A stretch of DNA of 40,641 nt from Martinezella lusitana (GCF_014207095.1 NZ_JACHBG010000034.1:1-40641), one strand, 5' to 3'; numbered from the stretch's first letter, positions 26,624-36,380 are shown. Notes: generated by a model not told the origin, from the letters alone. Numbers and translations: made by a program.

Positions 26624-27143
26624 GTCAGTGCAGCCTCCCCATTCCGTACGATTGAGATTGTAGCCATGCTGGCATCCAAACACCAGACGGTTGCACTGAA
26701 TTTTCTCTTTCGAGCCCCGCGCACGACGTCCCAAACCAAGTATCCATTCGACTGGGTTTTCAATTACCACATTTATTCCAGTGAGTGCTTTCGTGATTTG
26801 CCCTCTTGCCGTAGCAGGAAGCGCTCGTGATTCCTTGTCTGGCACCGAATCGCAGAGGAGCCAGGGAGGCGTGGTTTGATAGCGACCTTGCCGGTCACGG
26901 CGGGCAACACTTTGCCGATGTGAATCCTTTTCGTTCCAATATTCGAAATGCCGTTGACGTCTCACAAAGGAAGGGCCGCCTCGAAGGGGCTATTGGCGGC
27001 CCAAAGGTGACTGCTCGTGCAGCCACTTTGGCGAATGAAAGGAAAATTCGCCTAAGCCATAGTAGAATTTCAATTTTGATATTGCAACGGTCACTTTGAA
27101 ATAGCTGTAGCACGAAGCTCTACCACTGATTGATTTACCATAC
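26624..27143. other. Upstream region of the hxs operon, no gene assigned
   Basis: About 520 bp between hxsD and the transporter relic. Open frames on both strands (for example 26827-27099 plus) show no motifs. The hxs promoter must lie here. I see no clear -35/-10 pair or operator that I would defend. Confidence 0.4.
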
Positions 27144-27429
27144 CTATTTGCCGATGCGAACCGATGTCTTGCAAACAGCTGAAGTCGAGCTGGGGGATGA
27201 TGGGAGACGCCGGCGCTTTTTGCAAACCACGCTGAGCTGCGGCGACAGCCTTCGGGCCAGCGGCCAAGGCCTCCCACAGCCGAATTGGAACCGCGCATAA
27301 CCTCGGCGACGCGATGCACGGCAATTTCTTGATCTTGGGTCATCATGTTTATGGTTCCTGCCTTGGGCGTTTTCAAAGCTTCCAGTTCCTTTAGGTATCG
27401 ATCCACTTGATTTCGGCCGGGCACTCAGC

Positions 27430-28114
27430 CAGCCCGTGGAGCAGCCAAATGCGACCGAAAGCGAGTGGCTCTGTGCAACCGTTCCCTTGATTTCTGAGGA
27501 CATAGCGGTGAAGCGCAAGCCATCACAGATAGCTGTAAACATCGCCTCACGCGGCAAGGATGAGGAAAGCGTTTTCCATTTATTTTGCCACAAGGTGATC
27601 AGCGGAACTGCAAAACCAAATGTTGCAATCGCAAAGGCAGAGAGGGGCCTCGCTGAGGCAACGACGATCCCTCCCAGTGCGGGACCGACACTGCGAACAG
27701 TATTGAACCCGACAGAAATAAGCGTGACTGCACCCGGCAGGTGGGGCCGTTCGACGATATCCCCGACCGATGCCTGCCAGGCGGGATCGTGGAGAGCAAT
27801 GCCGCAGCCAGCCTGAAAACTGAAACCGAGAATGATCCACGGATCAGTTTCGTCGAAAGCAACGGAAAGCGTGAGCATGGCGGACGCGGTCATCATAAGG
27901 CTTCGGCCAATGATCATCACCTTACGTCGGCTAAAGTTGTCAGCGATCGCCCCGACGAAAATGGCCAGAATGAATGCAGGTGACGTTGAAGACGCCTGGA
28001 CCAATGCGACCATCACATCCGAGGTCGAAAGGGTCGCCATCAGCCAACTGATCGCAACCGCTTACATTAGCCGGCCGAGACTGGAGAACTGATTGGCGGG
28101 CCAGATGGCGCGAA
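27430..28114 (-). pseudogene. MFS exporter pseudogene (EntS/MFS_3-like)
   Basis: Minus-strand residues FRAIWPANQFSSLGRLM, then a TAA stop, then AVAISWLMATLSTSDVMVA: the first helices of an MFS_3-type exporter with an in-frame stop near 28063. Downstream, GAIADNFSRRKVMIIGRS is the loop 2-3 signature, and several TM helices follow (to KWKTLSSSLPREA and HSLSVAFGC). After about residue 205 the family resemblance ends and the frame continues as Arg/Ser-rich nonsense to 27144. Only the N-terminal half of the 12-TM protein is left, with no start codon in place. It is not functional. It lies downstream of the ScfR-type regulator on the same strand. Confidence 0.75.
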
Positions 28115-28331
28115 ACGTAGGATTTGTTCAGCGGCGCCGACAACGTTGATGAAGCAGGAAACCTGCATTAATAGACAGGTTGACGCCCTTTGGCGGGAAG
28201 CTTTTTGACTAAGAGAGCGTCACTTTAGGAGTGACATGCCACGATCCCGGATTGAACGGCGGAGCCGATCCGAATTCGTTCCACCTTGGCGCCGATACAA
28301 CACGAGGGCGCACCTCCTGCGGCCCTCATCC

Positions 28332-29729
28332 TCAGTCGGAAAACCCAAATGGCGCGTCCGTGCGCCGGTAGTGATCAGGCAAGATCTGTCGGCCGATTGG
28401 CGGTTCCGACCGGGATGTGCAGCTATCGCGTTGGCAAAGACGACAGGTAATGCCGATGGGCGTTGGCACAACGGACGTGTTGTCCTTATGATAGACCAGA
28501 CGTTCGACGTGGCTGGCTTCGCAAACCAGCGCCACGGCCCGATCGACGCGCGGAAGTCCAAAGGCACCTCCCCCGGAACTTACGGTTCGAGCGATCGAAA
28601 AAAATAGTTGGCCATCCGGCAACTCTAGCCACTGCGTTACCACCGTCCTCGGCGTTGTAAAAACCTGGTGCAACGTCCAAAGGGGGCAACCACCGCCATG
28701 TCGTGCGAAGGGAAAATTTGCGCTGTCGAGGCGCTTGGACACGTTGCCTGCAGAATCCACACGGATAAAGAAGAAGGGGATCCGCTCTTGTCCGGGCTTC
28801 TGCAGTGTGGTCAGCCGATGTGCCGTCTGTTCGAAACTGGTGCCAAATTGACGCGAGAGCGCTTCGACATCATAGCGGCGCGCTTCAACCGCTTTGGCAA
28901 ATTGCGTGTAGGGCATGACAACGGCTGCTGCAAAGTAGCCTGCGAGCGCCCGGTACGCTAATCGTCGCCCACTCTCTGTCGCAAGATTGCCTTCTTGAAC
29001 GAACTTTTGAATATCGCCCTCGGATTCAAGATAGGCGAGTTGCTGTGCAAGTTGAAAGTTTTGGCTTGCCAGATCCAAGCAGTCGTCAAGTAGAACCTCA
29101 TGCCTGTGTCGGTCCAGTCGGCGGACCGATCCTGACATGATCTCCGTTGGTAATCGTCTCACTCGAAGATTGTGACGTTGCATAAGATAGAATGGAAGCC
29201 CGCCAGCCTCCTTCACCGCCGCCGCCAACTTTTCTGCCGCAACATCAAGGCCAGGAAAGCAATTACGTCGAGCTGCGAGGAACCGTCGCACGCCCGCAAC
29301 AGGATCTGCTCCTTCATCGATCCCTCCGTCGAGGGCGGCCTGTCGTTGATCGGCAAGAACAATCTGTTCCTCCTTGTACGAGGTGTAGAGCCGCAGCATC
29401 GCTTCTGCAAACCCCGGAAAGCTGCTGAGCACGTCTGCGACTTCGAGCGGTGATATCTCTATGCCACTGAATATTGGATCCTTCATGGTCGATTGTAGTC
29501 GCGCAAGGATTTCGGGCGTGCCGTCGTCGGCAAAGAGCGACATGTCGAGCTTGTAGATCTTCGCAAGTCGCAGAAGAATCTCGGCCGTAACTGGTCGCTG
29601 ATTCCCCTCCATGAGCGCGACATAAGAAGGGGAGACATCGAGGTCAGATGCCATGTCGGCTTGAGTGAGGCCAAGATTTTTCCGCAAGCGTCGAAGTCGC
29701 GGACCGAGATAAACGCAGAGTTTTTCCAT
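28332..29729 (-). CDS. ScfR/RamB-type XRE regulator of short-chain carbon metabolism (465 aa)
   Basis: N-terminal XRE helix-turn-helix (about 8-64: RLRRLRKNLGLTQADMASDL and SYVALMEGNQRPVTAE). The middle part is the degenerate IrrE/DUF955-like segment of this family (NFQLAQQLAYLE, without a metal-site HExxH). The C-terminal ScfRs domain has HGGGCPLWTLHQVF and CRLCQRDSCTSRSEPPIGR. Proteins of this type (RamB, ScfR, MccR relatives) control glyoxylate-shunt or propionate genes and may sense acyl-CoA-type signals. The gene is divergent from isocitrate lyase, with 124 bp between the two starts, so it very probably controls aceA and itself. Confidence 0.88.
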   Translation of the reverse strand: MEKLCVYLGPRLRRLRKNLGLTQADMASDLDVSPSYVALMEGNQRPVTAEILLRLAKIYKLDMSLFADDGTPEILARLQSTMKDPIFSGIEISPLEVADVLSSFPGFAEAMLRLYTSYKEEQIVLADQRQAALDGGIDEGADPVAGVRRFLAARRNCFPGLDVAAEKLAAAVKEAGGLPFYLMQRHNLRVRRLPTEIMSGSVRRLDRHRHEVLLDDCLDLASQNFQLAQQLAYLESEGDIQKFVQEGNLATESGRRLAYRALAGYFAAAVVMPYTQFAKAVEARRYDVEALSRQFGTSFEQTAHRLTTLQKPGQERIPFFFIRVDSAGNVSKRLDSANFPFARHGGGCPLWTLHQVFTTPRTVVTQWLELPDGQLFFSIARTVSSGGGAFGLPRVDRAVALVCEASHVERLVYHKDNTSVVPTPIGITCRLCQRDSCTSRSEPPIGRQILPDHYRRTDAPFGFSD

Positions 29730-29744
29730 ACACCGATTACAGCA

Positions 29745-29763
29745 TTACAAAATATCCTTGTAA
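29745..29763. promoter_or_regulatory. Inverted repeat, candidate operator between the regulator and aceA
   Basis: TTACAA and TTGTAA are arranged as an inverted repeat with a 7-nt spacer. TTGACA (29767-29772), a good -35 hexamer for aceA, lies just behind it, although the -10 is poor. A nearby AAAGTTTG/ACAAAG pair recalls RamB-type sites. The location between a ScfR-type regulator and its likely target supports an operator role; this is inference. Confidence 0.5.
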
Positions 29764-29853
29764 AGTTTGACAACATCACAAAGGCACCGGCTGAAAAGAA
29801 AACGGCGACCCGCTATTGCAGTGCACACAACTGGCCGACCCTTGGAGGAGTAA

Positions 29854-31446
29854 ATGTCGTATTCAGATAGTGTTGAAGGAGCCAAAACCTTGATTGTCGA
29901 AAACCACGCATGGTCCGGCCTCACTGCCGAAGCTGTCGCTCGCATGCGCCTTCAGAACAGATTCAGAACCGGTCTAGACATTGCGCGCTATACCGCTGCG
30001 ATCATGCGTCGGGACATGGGCGCCTATGATCAAGACCCGAGCAAATATACGCAGTCGCTCGGATGCTGGCATGGGTTTATTGCCCAACAGAAAGTCATCT
30101 CGCTGAAAAAGCACTTCGGCACGACGGAACGCCGTTACATCTATCTCTCAGGTTGGATGGTTACGGCACTGCGGTCGCAGTTCGGTCCGCTCCCCGACCA
30201 GTCCATGCATGAAAAAACGAGCGTGCCGGCCCTTGTCGAGGAGATCTACACCTTCTTGCGCCAGGCAGATTCACGCGAACTCGGCATGTTGTTCAGGGAA
30301 ATCGACAAAGCCCGGGTGGAGGGTGACCGAGCGCGGGAACAGCAGCTGGTTCAGGCGGTCGACAATCATCAGACCCACGTCATTCCCATCATTGCTGATA
30401 TTGATGCAGGTTTCGGAAATGCCGAAGCAACCTACCTGCTGGCGAAAAAGTTGATTGAAGCCGGCGCCTGCGCGCTGCAGATCGAGAACCAGGTCTCCGA
30501 TGAAAAGCAGTGCGGCCATCAGGACGGAAAGGTGACCATTCCGCACGAGGAATTCGTCGCCAAGATCCGCGCATGCCGCTACGCGTTTCTCGAGCTCGGC
30601 ATCGACGACGGCATCATCGTGGCTCGCACCGATTCACTCGGCGCAGGCCTTACCAAGCAGATCGCCTTCAGCGTCAGCGAAGGCGACATCGCCGACCTGT
30701 ACAACGGCTTCCTGGATTGCGACGATGTCACCGGCCAGCCACCCTCCAACGGCGACGTGTTGATCACGCGCGGCTCGAAGCTCTTGCGGCCGAAGCGGCT
30801 GCGTTCCAACCTTTATCAGTTTCGTGAAGGCACAGGCGCCGACCGCTGCGTGATTGACTGCATCAATGCGCTTAACAATGGCGCCGACTTGCTGTGGATC
30901 GAGACCGAAAAGCCTCATGTCGAACAGATCGCGAGCATGATGGACCGCATCCGGCAGGTGATCCCCAATGCCAAGCTGGTCTATAACAACTCGCCCTCTT
31001 TTAACTGGACGCTGAATTTCCGGCAGCAGGTTTTTGATGGTTGGCAGAGCGAAGGAAGGGACGTCTCTGGGTTCGACAGGGCCAAGCTGATGAGCGAACA
31101 ATATGACGACAGCGATTTGGCGCGGGAAGCCGACGAAAAAATCAGGACCTTCCAGCATGACGCCTCCAAACGCGCCGGCATTTTCCATCACCTGATTACG
31201 CTGCCGACCTATCACACCACGGCGCTCTCGACGGACAATCTCGCCAAAGAATATTTCGGCGCGCAGGGCATGCTCGGTTACGTCGCCAACGTCCAGCGAA
31301 GGGAAATCCGCCAGGGCATTGCCTGCGCGAAGCACCAGAACATGGCTGGTTCTGACATTGGCGACGATCACAAAGAGTATTTTGCCGGCGAGGCGGCGCT
31401 TAAGGCCGGCGGAGCCAATAACACGATGAACCAGTTTGCGGCCTGA
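29854..31446 (+). CDS. aceA: Isocitrate lyase
   Basis: Cleaves isocitrate to glyoxylate and succinate, the entry to the glyoxylate shunt during growth on acetate or fatty acids. The catalytic loop is EKQCGHQDGK (Cys near residue 220), and DIDAGFGNAEATYLL and VYNNSPSFNW are further signatures. The 530-residue length fits the longer bacterial ICL class. ATG 29854 follows GGAGGAG. Control by the divergent ScfR/RamB-type gene is likely. The long minus-strand frame inside it (30634-31464) is a shadow. Confidence 0.97.
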   Translation: MSYSDSVEGAKTLIVENHAWSGLTAEAVARMRLQNRFRTGLDIARYTAAIMRRDMGAYDQDPSKYTQSLGCWHGFIAQQKVISLKKHFGTTERRYIYLSGWMVTALRSQFGPLPDQSMHEKTSVPALVEEIYTFLRQADSRELGMLFREIDKARVEGDRAREQQLVQAVDNHQTHVIPIIADIDAGFGNAEATYLLAKKLIEAGACALQIENQVSDEKQCGHQDGKVTIPHEEFVAKIRACRYAFLELGIDDGIIVARTDSLGAGLTKQIAFSVSEGDIADLYNGFLDCDDVTGQPPSNGDVLITRGSKLLRPKRLRSNLYQFREGTGADRCVIDCINALNNGADLLWIETEKPHVEQIASMMDRIRQVIPNAKLVYNNSPSFNWTLNFRQQVFDGWQSEGRDVSGFDRAKLMSEQYDDSDLAREADEKIRTFQHDASKRAGIFHHLITLPTYHTTALSTDNLAKEYFGAQGMLGYVANVQRREIRQGIACAKHQNMAGSDIGDDHKEYFAGEAALKAGGANNTMNQFAA

Positions 31447-31509
31447 TGCAGACCTACCTTGCAAGGGACCTGCAGCAGGCCTGCGTCCTTTACCTTACCG
31501 GAGGAAGTA

Positions 31510-31689
31510 ATGTCGAACGACGAAGAGAAAAAGAAACCGATCTTGCTGGAGCGACCGCGGGCTGTCTTTTCGCAAGAGGACTTTGAGCTCATCCGGGTAG
31601 CTGTCGCCCACTATCTGCACGTGGTGAAAAACGAGCCAGTGGCAGTAAAATACTCAAACCTGCATCACCGGCTCGGCCGGATATCTTAA
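31510..31689 (+). CDS. Small conserved-looking protein downstream of aceA (59 aa)
   Basis: ATG 31510 sits behind GGAGGAAGT. The product is charged at the start (SNDEEKKKPILLERP) and helical after (FSQEDFELIRVAVAHYLHVV), with no TM segment. It lies 63 bp after aceA on the same strand and is probably co-transcribed. Small genes of this kind often follow aceA in rhizobia, but the function is unknown to me. The IS3 element begins 59 bp further on. Confidence 0.7.
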   Translation: MSNDEEKKKPILLERPRAVFSQEDFELIRVAVAHYLHVVKNEPVAVKYSNLHHRLGRIS

Positions 31690-31748
31690 GATCGCAGCTC
31701 TTGTAATCGCGCGTCGCAATTGCGCTCGAAGAGTTTCGTTCCGAACCC

Positions 31749-31774
31749 TGAACCGCGCCGGGTTTGCCGGAGGC
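31749..31774 (+). repeat. Left inverted repeat of the IS3 element
   Basis: 26 bp, identical to the reverse complement of 33044-33069. Confidence 0.9.
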
Positions 31775-31787
31775 CGTTTGGTTTAAG

Positions 31788-32693
31788 TTATGCGGCCATG
31801 GCTGGCTCGTCCAGCATGGCATAGTAACGTTCTTCGGCTTCGGCAGGCGGAATGTTTCCTATGGGCTCCAGAAGACGCCGGTTGTTGAACCAATCCACCC
31901 ATTCGAGTGTGGCGAACTCCACGGCTTCGAAATTGCGCCATGGTCCCCGCCGATGGATGACCTCGGCCTTGTAGAGGCCGTTGATCGTTTCGGCGAGAGC
32001 GTTGTCGTAACTGTCGCCGACGCTTCCAACGGAAGGCTCGATGCCTGCCTCCGCCAGCCGTTCGGAATACTTAATCGATACGTATTGAACACCCCTGTCG
32101 GAGTGGTGGATGAGCCCACCGCGATGGACTGGCCGCCGGTCATGGAGTGCCTGGTCCAGGGCATCGAGGACGAAACCCGCATGAGCGGTTCGGCTCGCCC
32201 GCCAGCCGACGATGCGGCGGGCGAACGCGTCGATCACGAAAGCGACGTAAACGAAGCCTTGCCAAGTGGCTACATACGTGAAATCGGAAAGCCACAACAT
32301 GTTCGGCGCGGGAGCGCAGAACTGGCGGTTCACGCGGTCGAGCGGACATAGAGCGGCCTTGTCAGACACGGTCGTTTTGACGGGCTTTCCACGGATAATG
32401 CCCTGAAGACCCATCATTCTCATAAGCCGAGAAACAGTGCATCGAGCTATGTCGAAGCCTTCCCGCTGCAACTGCCGCCATACTTTCCGCACGCCGTAGA
32501 CTTGGAAATTCTCATTGAACACTCGGCGTATCTCGACCTTCATGGCCGCGTCGCGACGAGCGCGGGCCGACAGGCGGTCCACGTCCGTGCGCTTGGCGAT
32601 GGCGTCATAGTAAGTGGACGGGGCAATCGGCAGCAGCCTGCAGATCGGCTCGACCCCGAACTTTGAGCGGTGTTCGTCGATGAAGGAAATCAT
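31788..32693 (-). CDS. IS3-family transposase OrfB (DDE integrase), 301 aa
   Basis: It has an HTH_21-like N-terminus (FIDEHRSKFGVEPICRLL, YGVRKVWRQLQREG) followed by the rve catalytic core: WLSDFTYVATW (first Asp), HHSDRGVQYVS (second Asp) and DNALAETINGLYKAE (Glu). The ATG at 32693 overlaps the orfA stop (ATGA). In IS3 elements the active transposase is an OrfAB fusion made by a -1 frameshift at this junction. IS51-type group by general resemblance. Confidence 0.93.
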   Translation of the reverse strand: MISFIDEHRSKFGVEPICRLLPIAPSTYYDAIAKRTDVDRLSARARRDAAMKVEIRRVFNENFQVYGVRKVWRQLQREGFDIARCTVSRLMRMMGLQGIIRGKPVKTTVSDKAALCPLDRVNRQFCAPAPNMLWLSDFTYVATWQGFVYVAFVIDAFARRIVGWRASRTAHAGFVLDALDQALHDRRPVHRGGLIHHSDRGVQYVSIKYSERLAEAGIEPSVGSVGDSYDNALAETINGLYKAEVIHRRGPWRNFEAVEFATLEWVDWFNNRRLLEPIGNIPPAEAEERYYAMLDEPAMAA

Positions 32694-33016
32694 CGCTTCA
32701 GTGGGCGGTCGAGCTCCGCCTGGGCAAAATAAGCCGACGCCTTACGCAAAATCTCATTGGCCTGTCGAAGCTCGCGGTTCTCCCGCTCAAGGGCCTTCAT
32801 CTTCTCGGCGACATCGCTTGGAAGGCCTGCTCGTTTGCCGCTGTCAACATCGGCTTTCTTCACCCACTCATGCAGCGTATGTGCCGAGCAGCCAATCTTG
32901 GCGGCTATGGATGAAACTGCCGCCCACCGGGATGGATGCTCGGCCTCATGGTCCAAAACCATGCGGATGGCTCGGTCACGAACTTCAGGTGAAAATTTGT
33001 TGGTCGTCTTGCTCAT
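32690..33016 (-). CDS. IS3-family transposase OrfA (helix-turn-helix), 108 aa
   Basis: It has an HTH_8/HTH_Tnp_1 N-terminus (FSPEVRDRAIRMVLDHE, KIGCSAHTLHEWVKKAD) followed by a leucine-zipper-like helix (KMKALERENRELRQANEIL), the standard OrfA layout. It binds the inverted repeats and supplies the N-terminal half of the fused transposase. Confidence 0.93.
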   Translation of the reverse strand: MSKTTNKFSPEVRDRAIRMVLDHEAEHPSRWAAVSSIAAKIGCSAHTLHEWVKKADVDSGKRAGLPSDVAEKMKALERENRELRQANEILRKASAYFAQAELDRPLKR

Positions 33017-33043
33017 ATCGGCTCCACTTTCTCACGAGTTGGA

Positions 33044-33069
33044 GCCTCCGGCAAACCCGGCGCGGTTCA
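33044..33069 (-). repeat. Right inverted repeat of the IS3 element
   Basis: 26 bp, identical in inverse to 31749-31774. Confidence 0.9.
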
Positions 33070-33156
33070 CCCCCTCTGCGGGAAGACAATTAGAACACAG
33101 ATCAGTTCATTCGGCAGCTGTTAGTTCCCAGCTAGCGAGCCCTGAGGAAAAATATC

Positions 33157-34446
33157 ATGGATAACAACAATGCTTGTGTCTTAGTCGACGGCCATAGTGC
33201 CGAATTGAAACTTCGATCAAGCACGATCGGTCCGAACGTCCTCGGCATTGGATCCCTCTACGAGCAGACGAAGATGTTCACCTATGATCCTGGCTTCACT
33301 TCGACTGCGTCGTGCGAGTCCAGCATCACCTTTATTGATGGCGACGAAGGCGTTCTGCTGCATCGCGGTTATCCGATCGAACAGCTTGCCGAGCACGGCG
33401 ACTTCCTCGAAGTCTGTTACCTGCTGCTCTACGGCGAATTGCCGACCGCAGCCCAGAAGAAGGACTTCGACTATCGGGTCGTGCACCACACCATGGTGCA
33501 TGAACAAATGTCCCGCTTCTTCACCGGTTTCCGCCGCGATGCGCATCCGATGGCCGTCATGTGCGGCTGCGTCGGCGCTCTGTCGGCCTTCTATCACGAC
33601 TCCACCGACATCACCGATCCGCACCAGCGCATGGTCGCAAGCCTTCGTATGATCGCCAAGATGCCGACGCTTGCCGCCATGGCCTACAAGTACCATATCG
33701 GCCAGCCCTTCGTTTACCCGAAGAACGATCTCGACTATGCGTCGAATTTCCTGCGCATGTGCTTTGCCGTGCCCTGCGAGGAATATGTGGTCAATCCGGT
33801 GCTTGCCCGCGCCATGGACCGCATCTTCATCCTGCACGCGGATCATGAACAGAACGCATCGACCTCGACGGTTCGCCTCGCCGGCTCTTCCGGCGCCAAT
33901 CCCTTTGCTTGCATCGCCGCCGGCATCGCATGCCTCTGGGGCCCGGCCCATGGCGGCGCCAACGAAGCTGCGCTCAACATGCTGACGGAAATCGGCACGG
34001 TCGACCGCATTCCGGAATATATCGCCCGCGCCAAGGACAAGAACGATCCGTTCCGATTGATGGGCTTCGGTCATCGCGTTTACAAGAACTACGATCCGCG
34101 CGCCAAGATCATGCAGAAGACGGCGCACGAGGTCCTCGGCGAACTCGGCATCAAGGACGATCCGCTGCTCGACATCGCGATCGAACTGGAGCGTATCGCG
34201 CTGACCGATGACTATTTCATCGAGAAGAAGCTTTACCCGAATGTCGACTTCTATTCCGGCATCACGCTGAAGGCGCTCGGCTTCCCCACGACCATGTTCA
34301 CGGTACTATTTGCGCTCGCCCGCACCGTCGGCTGGATTGCCCAGTGGAACGAGATGATCGAAGATCCGGATCAGCGTATCGGCCGCCCGCGCCAGCTCTA
34401 TACCGGCGCACCGCTGCGCGAATACGTTCCGCTTTCAAAGCGCTGA
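33157..34446 (+). CDS. gltA: Citrate synthase (type II), possible plasmid-type paralogue
   Basis: Condenses acetyl-CoA and oxaloacetate at the head of the TCA cycle. The catalytic residues are in place: H265 in GPAHGGAN, H306 in GFGHRVYKNYDPR and D364 in NVDFYSG. The 429-residue length and FIDGDEGVLLHRGYPIEQL identify the hexameric gram-negative type. In Rhizobium tropici a second, symbiotic-plasmid copy (pcsA) exists beside the chromosomal one. The IS-rich surroundings make it plausible that this is such an extra copy, but that cannot be proved here. The ribosome site is modest (TGAGGAAA). Codon use is that of a highly expressed gene, strongly C/G-ending, unlike the surrounding relics. Confidence 0.96.
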   Translation: MDNNNACVLVDGHSAELKLRSSTIGPNVLGIGSLYEQTKMFTYDPGFTSTASCESSITFIDGDEGVLLHRGYPIEQLAEHGDFLEVCYLLLYGELPTAAQKKDFDYRVVHHTMVHEQMSRFFTGFRRDAHPMAVMCGCVGALSAFYHDSTDITDPHQRMVASLRMIAKMPTLAAMAYKYHIGQPFVYPKNDLDYASNFLRMCFAVPCEEYVVNPVLARAMDRIFILHADHEQNASTSTVRLAGSSGANPFACIAAGIACLWGPAHGGANEAALNMLTEIGTVDRIPEYIARAKDKNDPFRLMGFGHRVYKNYDPRAKIMQKTAHEVLGELGIKDDPLLDIAIELERIALTDDYFIEKKLYPNVDFYSGITLKALGFPTTMFTVLFALARTVGWIAQWNEMIEDPDQRIGRPRQLYTGAPLREYVPLSKR

Positions 34447-34745
34447 GCGACATCCGTGATGAAACGAATACCCGGCTGCTCAGCTGCGATCTCGCAGGGT
34501 TGAATGCAATGGCGACCGAACAGTGGTGCTTGACGAATCTTGCTTCCCTTGCGAAGGCCTAGCGCGAGCATGCGAAGACGTTGAAAGCGACCGTTCTGCT
34601 CGTTGAACTCAGCGACTTCGCGGACGTCAAACGTATCTATGCCGCCCCCCTCTAGACCCCCTACCCCTGCTGGCGGTGGAAGGCGTTGGCGAAAGGTGCA
34701 AAAGTGAAATCGAGACCTTGATCGCTCTCAGTCAAGCTGCGCGCC
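34447..34745 (+). pseudogene. RidA-family pseudogene
   Basis: One frame reads ATEQWCLTNLASLAKA, stop, REHAKTLKATVLLVELSDF, ADVKRIYAAPL, stop, then ALAKGAKV. A +1 shift continues as SEIETLIALSQA. The pattern 'QT.Q.L.Nl...', 'KATV.L.DLSDFA.VN.VYA' and 'V.LPKGAKVEIE' is that of RidA/YjgF imine deaminases. Two stops and one frameshift disable it. No other feature was found between gltA and the aldehyde dehydrogenase relic. Confidence 0.65.
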
Positions 34746-34854
34746 GCCTTCACCGCAACGATCAGGAACAACATTGCTCCGGCGTCCCCGTTCAGCATAA
34801 ACGTTCAGATGAACAAAGCTGTAGACGTTGACGATCGGAACAGGAAGAACGGGA

Positions 34855-36327
34855 ATGACGCTCACTGCTGCGCTAACGAGGCATCTAAAAAATCCGGAGC
34901 AATTCCTCGACCTATCCGAGCCTAGCACGCACACGGCTACATCTATGAAGCGCTTTGCGGTCTTTAACCCGTCCACCGGCGATCTGCTGGCCGAGGTGCC
35001 GGACATGAGTGCCGAAGAGGTTTCCGCAGCCATTGACAAGGCGCATGCTGCCCAAGCGCCTTGGGCTGGGCTCACCGCCCGGGCGCGCTCGGACATCCTG
35101 TGGAAGTGGCACCGGCTGATCCTCGAACATAGCGACGATCTTGCCGTGATCTTGACGGCTGAGATGGGAAAGCCGCTGGGAGAGGCGAAATCGGAAGTCT
35201 TGTACGCGGCGGCATATCTCTAATGGTACGCCGAAGAGGCCAACCGCATTTACGGCGAGACCATTTCAGCGCCCTCCAATGACAGGCGTATGCTGGTGAT
35301 CAAGCAACCAATCGGTGTTGTCGGGGCCATTACCCCTTGGAACTTTCCGGCCTCGATGGTAGCGCGCAAGATTTCGCCGGCGCTTGCCGCTGGCTGTACC
35401 GTTGTCTTGAAGCCCGCTGAGCAAACGCCCCTCGTTGCCGGGGCCATGTTCGCCCTCGCGCGTGCAGCTGGTTTCCCGGAGGGCGTTCTCAATTTCGTCT
35501 ATGCGTCAGAGGGTGACGCTATCGGTCGTGAATTGTGTTCAAACCCAAAGGTGCGAAAGATCAGTTTCACAGGGTCGAACGAAGTCGGCCGATTACTGAT
35601 GCGCTAGTGCTCCGACCAAATCAAGCGCATCAGCTTCGAACTCGGCGGGAACGCCCCTTTCATCGTCTTCGACGATGCTGATATCGACGCCGCCGTTGAC
35701 GGCCCGATCCGAGCCAAGTTTCGCAATGCTGGGCAGACCTGCGTGTCCGCCAATCGGCTGTACGTCCAAAAACGCGTCTATGACGAATTTGCTGAAAAGT
35801 TCACCGCGCACGCGCGAAGACTTCGCGTTGGCGACGGCTTTGAACAGGACACCGCGATCGGGCCTCTGATCGACAATCATGCTCTGACAAAGATCGAAGC
35901 GCATGTCGATGACGCTGTCAAAAACGGGGCAATAGTGCGATGTGGTGGGCGGCGCATCGGCACGTCCGGAACATTTTTTGAGCCGACCGTGATTACAAAT
36001 GTCGTCAGCTCAATGCGCATCGCCCAGGAAGAGACTTTCGGTCCTCTGGCACCAATCATCCGTTTCGACGACCCGGAGCAAGTCGTGCGATACGCTAACG
36101 ATACGATCTACGGCCTCGCCGCCTATTTCTATGCTTCGAACCTCAGGCGGGTCTGGCGTGTGGCCGAGGCGCTGGAATACGGGATGGTCGGCATTAACAC
36201 CGGCCGCATGTCGTCGGAGGCTGCACCCTTTGGAGGGATCAAGCAGTCAGGCATTGGACGTGAAGGCTCCCGCCACGGCCTCGAGGACTATCTTGAAATG
36301 AAGTACCTTTGCCTGGGTGGCCTCTGA
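34855..36327 (+). pseudogene. gabD: GabD-type aldehyde dehydrogenase with two in-frame stop codons
   Basis: A single continuous frame of about 490 codons encodes a succinate-semialdehyde-dehydrogenase-like protein: GVVGAITPWNFPASMVARKI, FTGSNEVGRLLM, FELGGNAPFIVFDDADID (catalytic Glu) and NAGQTCVSANR (catalytic Cys). It ends with GIGREGSRHGLEDYLEMKY, as in GabD. The frame is broken only by TAA at 35221 (before WYAEEANR, where relatives have Glu or similar) and TAG at 35605 (where relatives read ...MRQCSDQIK, so CAG to TAG). There are no frameshifts, so decay is recent or, less likely, the stops are read through. ATG 34855 is taken as the start. Confidence 0.85.
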
Positions 36328-36380
36328 CGCGGATTAAGACCTCCCGCGATTTGACGCTGTTGATACCAGTCTCTCTCGCA

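Larger units (their letters stand above)
31749..33069 (-). mobile_element. Complete IS3-family insertion sequence, 1321 bp
   Basis: Perfect 26-bp inverted repeats form the ends (31749-31774 and 33044-33069; each reads inward TGAACCGCGCCGGGTTTGCC then GGAGGC). The flanks are CCC on both sides, a possible 3-bp target duplication. Two overlapping minus-strand genes (orfA, orfB) fill the element. Both are intact, so it may be active. It sits 59 bp behind the small aceA-linked gene and 87 bp before the citrate synthase start, and it has probably separated the latter from its native promoter. Confidence 0.95.

Noticed and set aside
30634..31464. 276-codon open frame on the minus strand
   Set aside because: Shadow of aceA caused by its codon bias; low-complexity His/Asp/Val-rich translation and no family.
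33217..34128. 303-codon open frame on the minus strand
   Set aside because: Shadow of citrate synthase for the same reason; composition is not protein-like.
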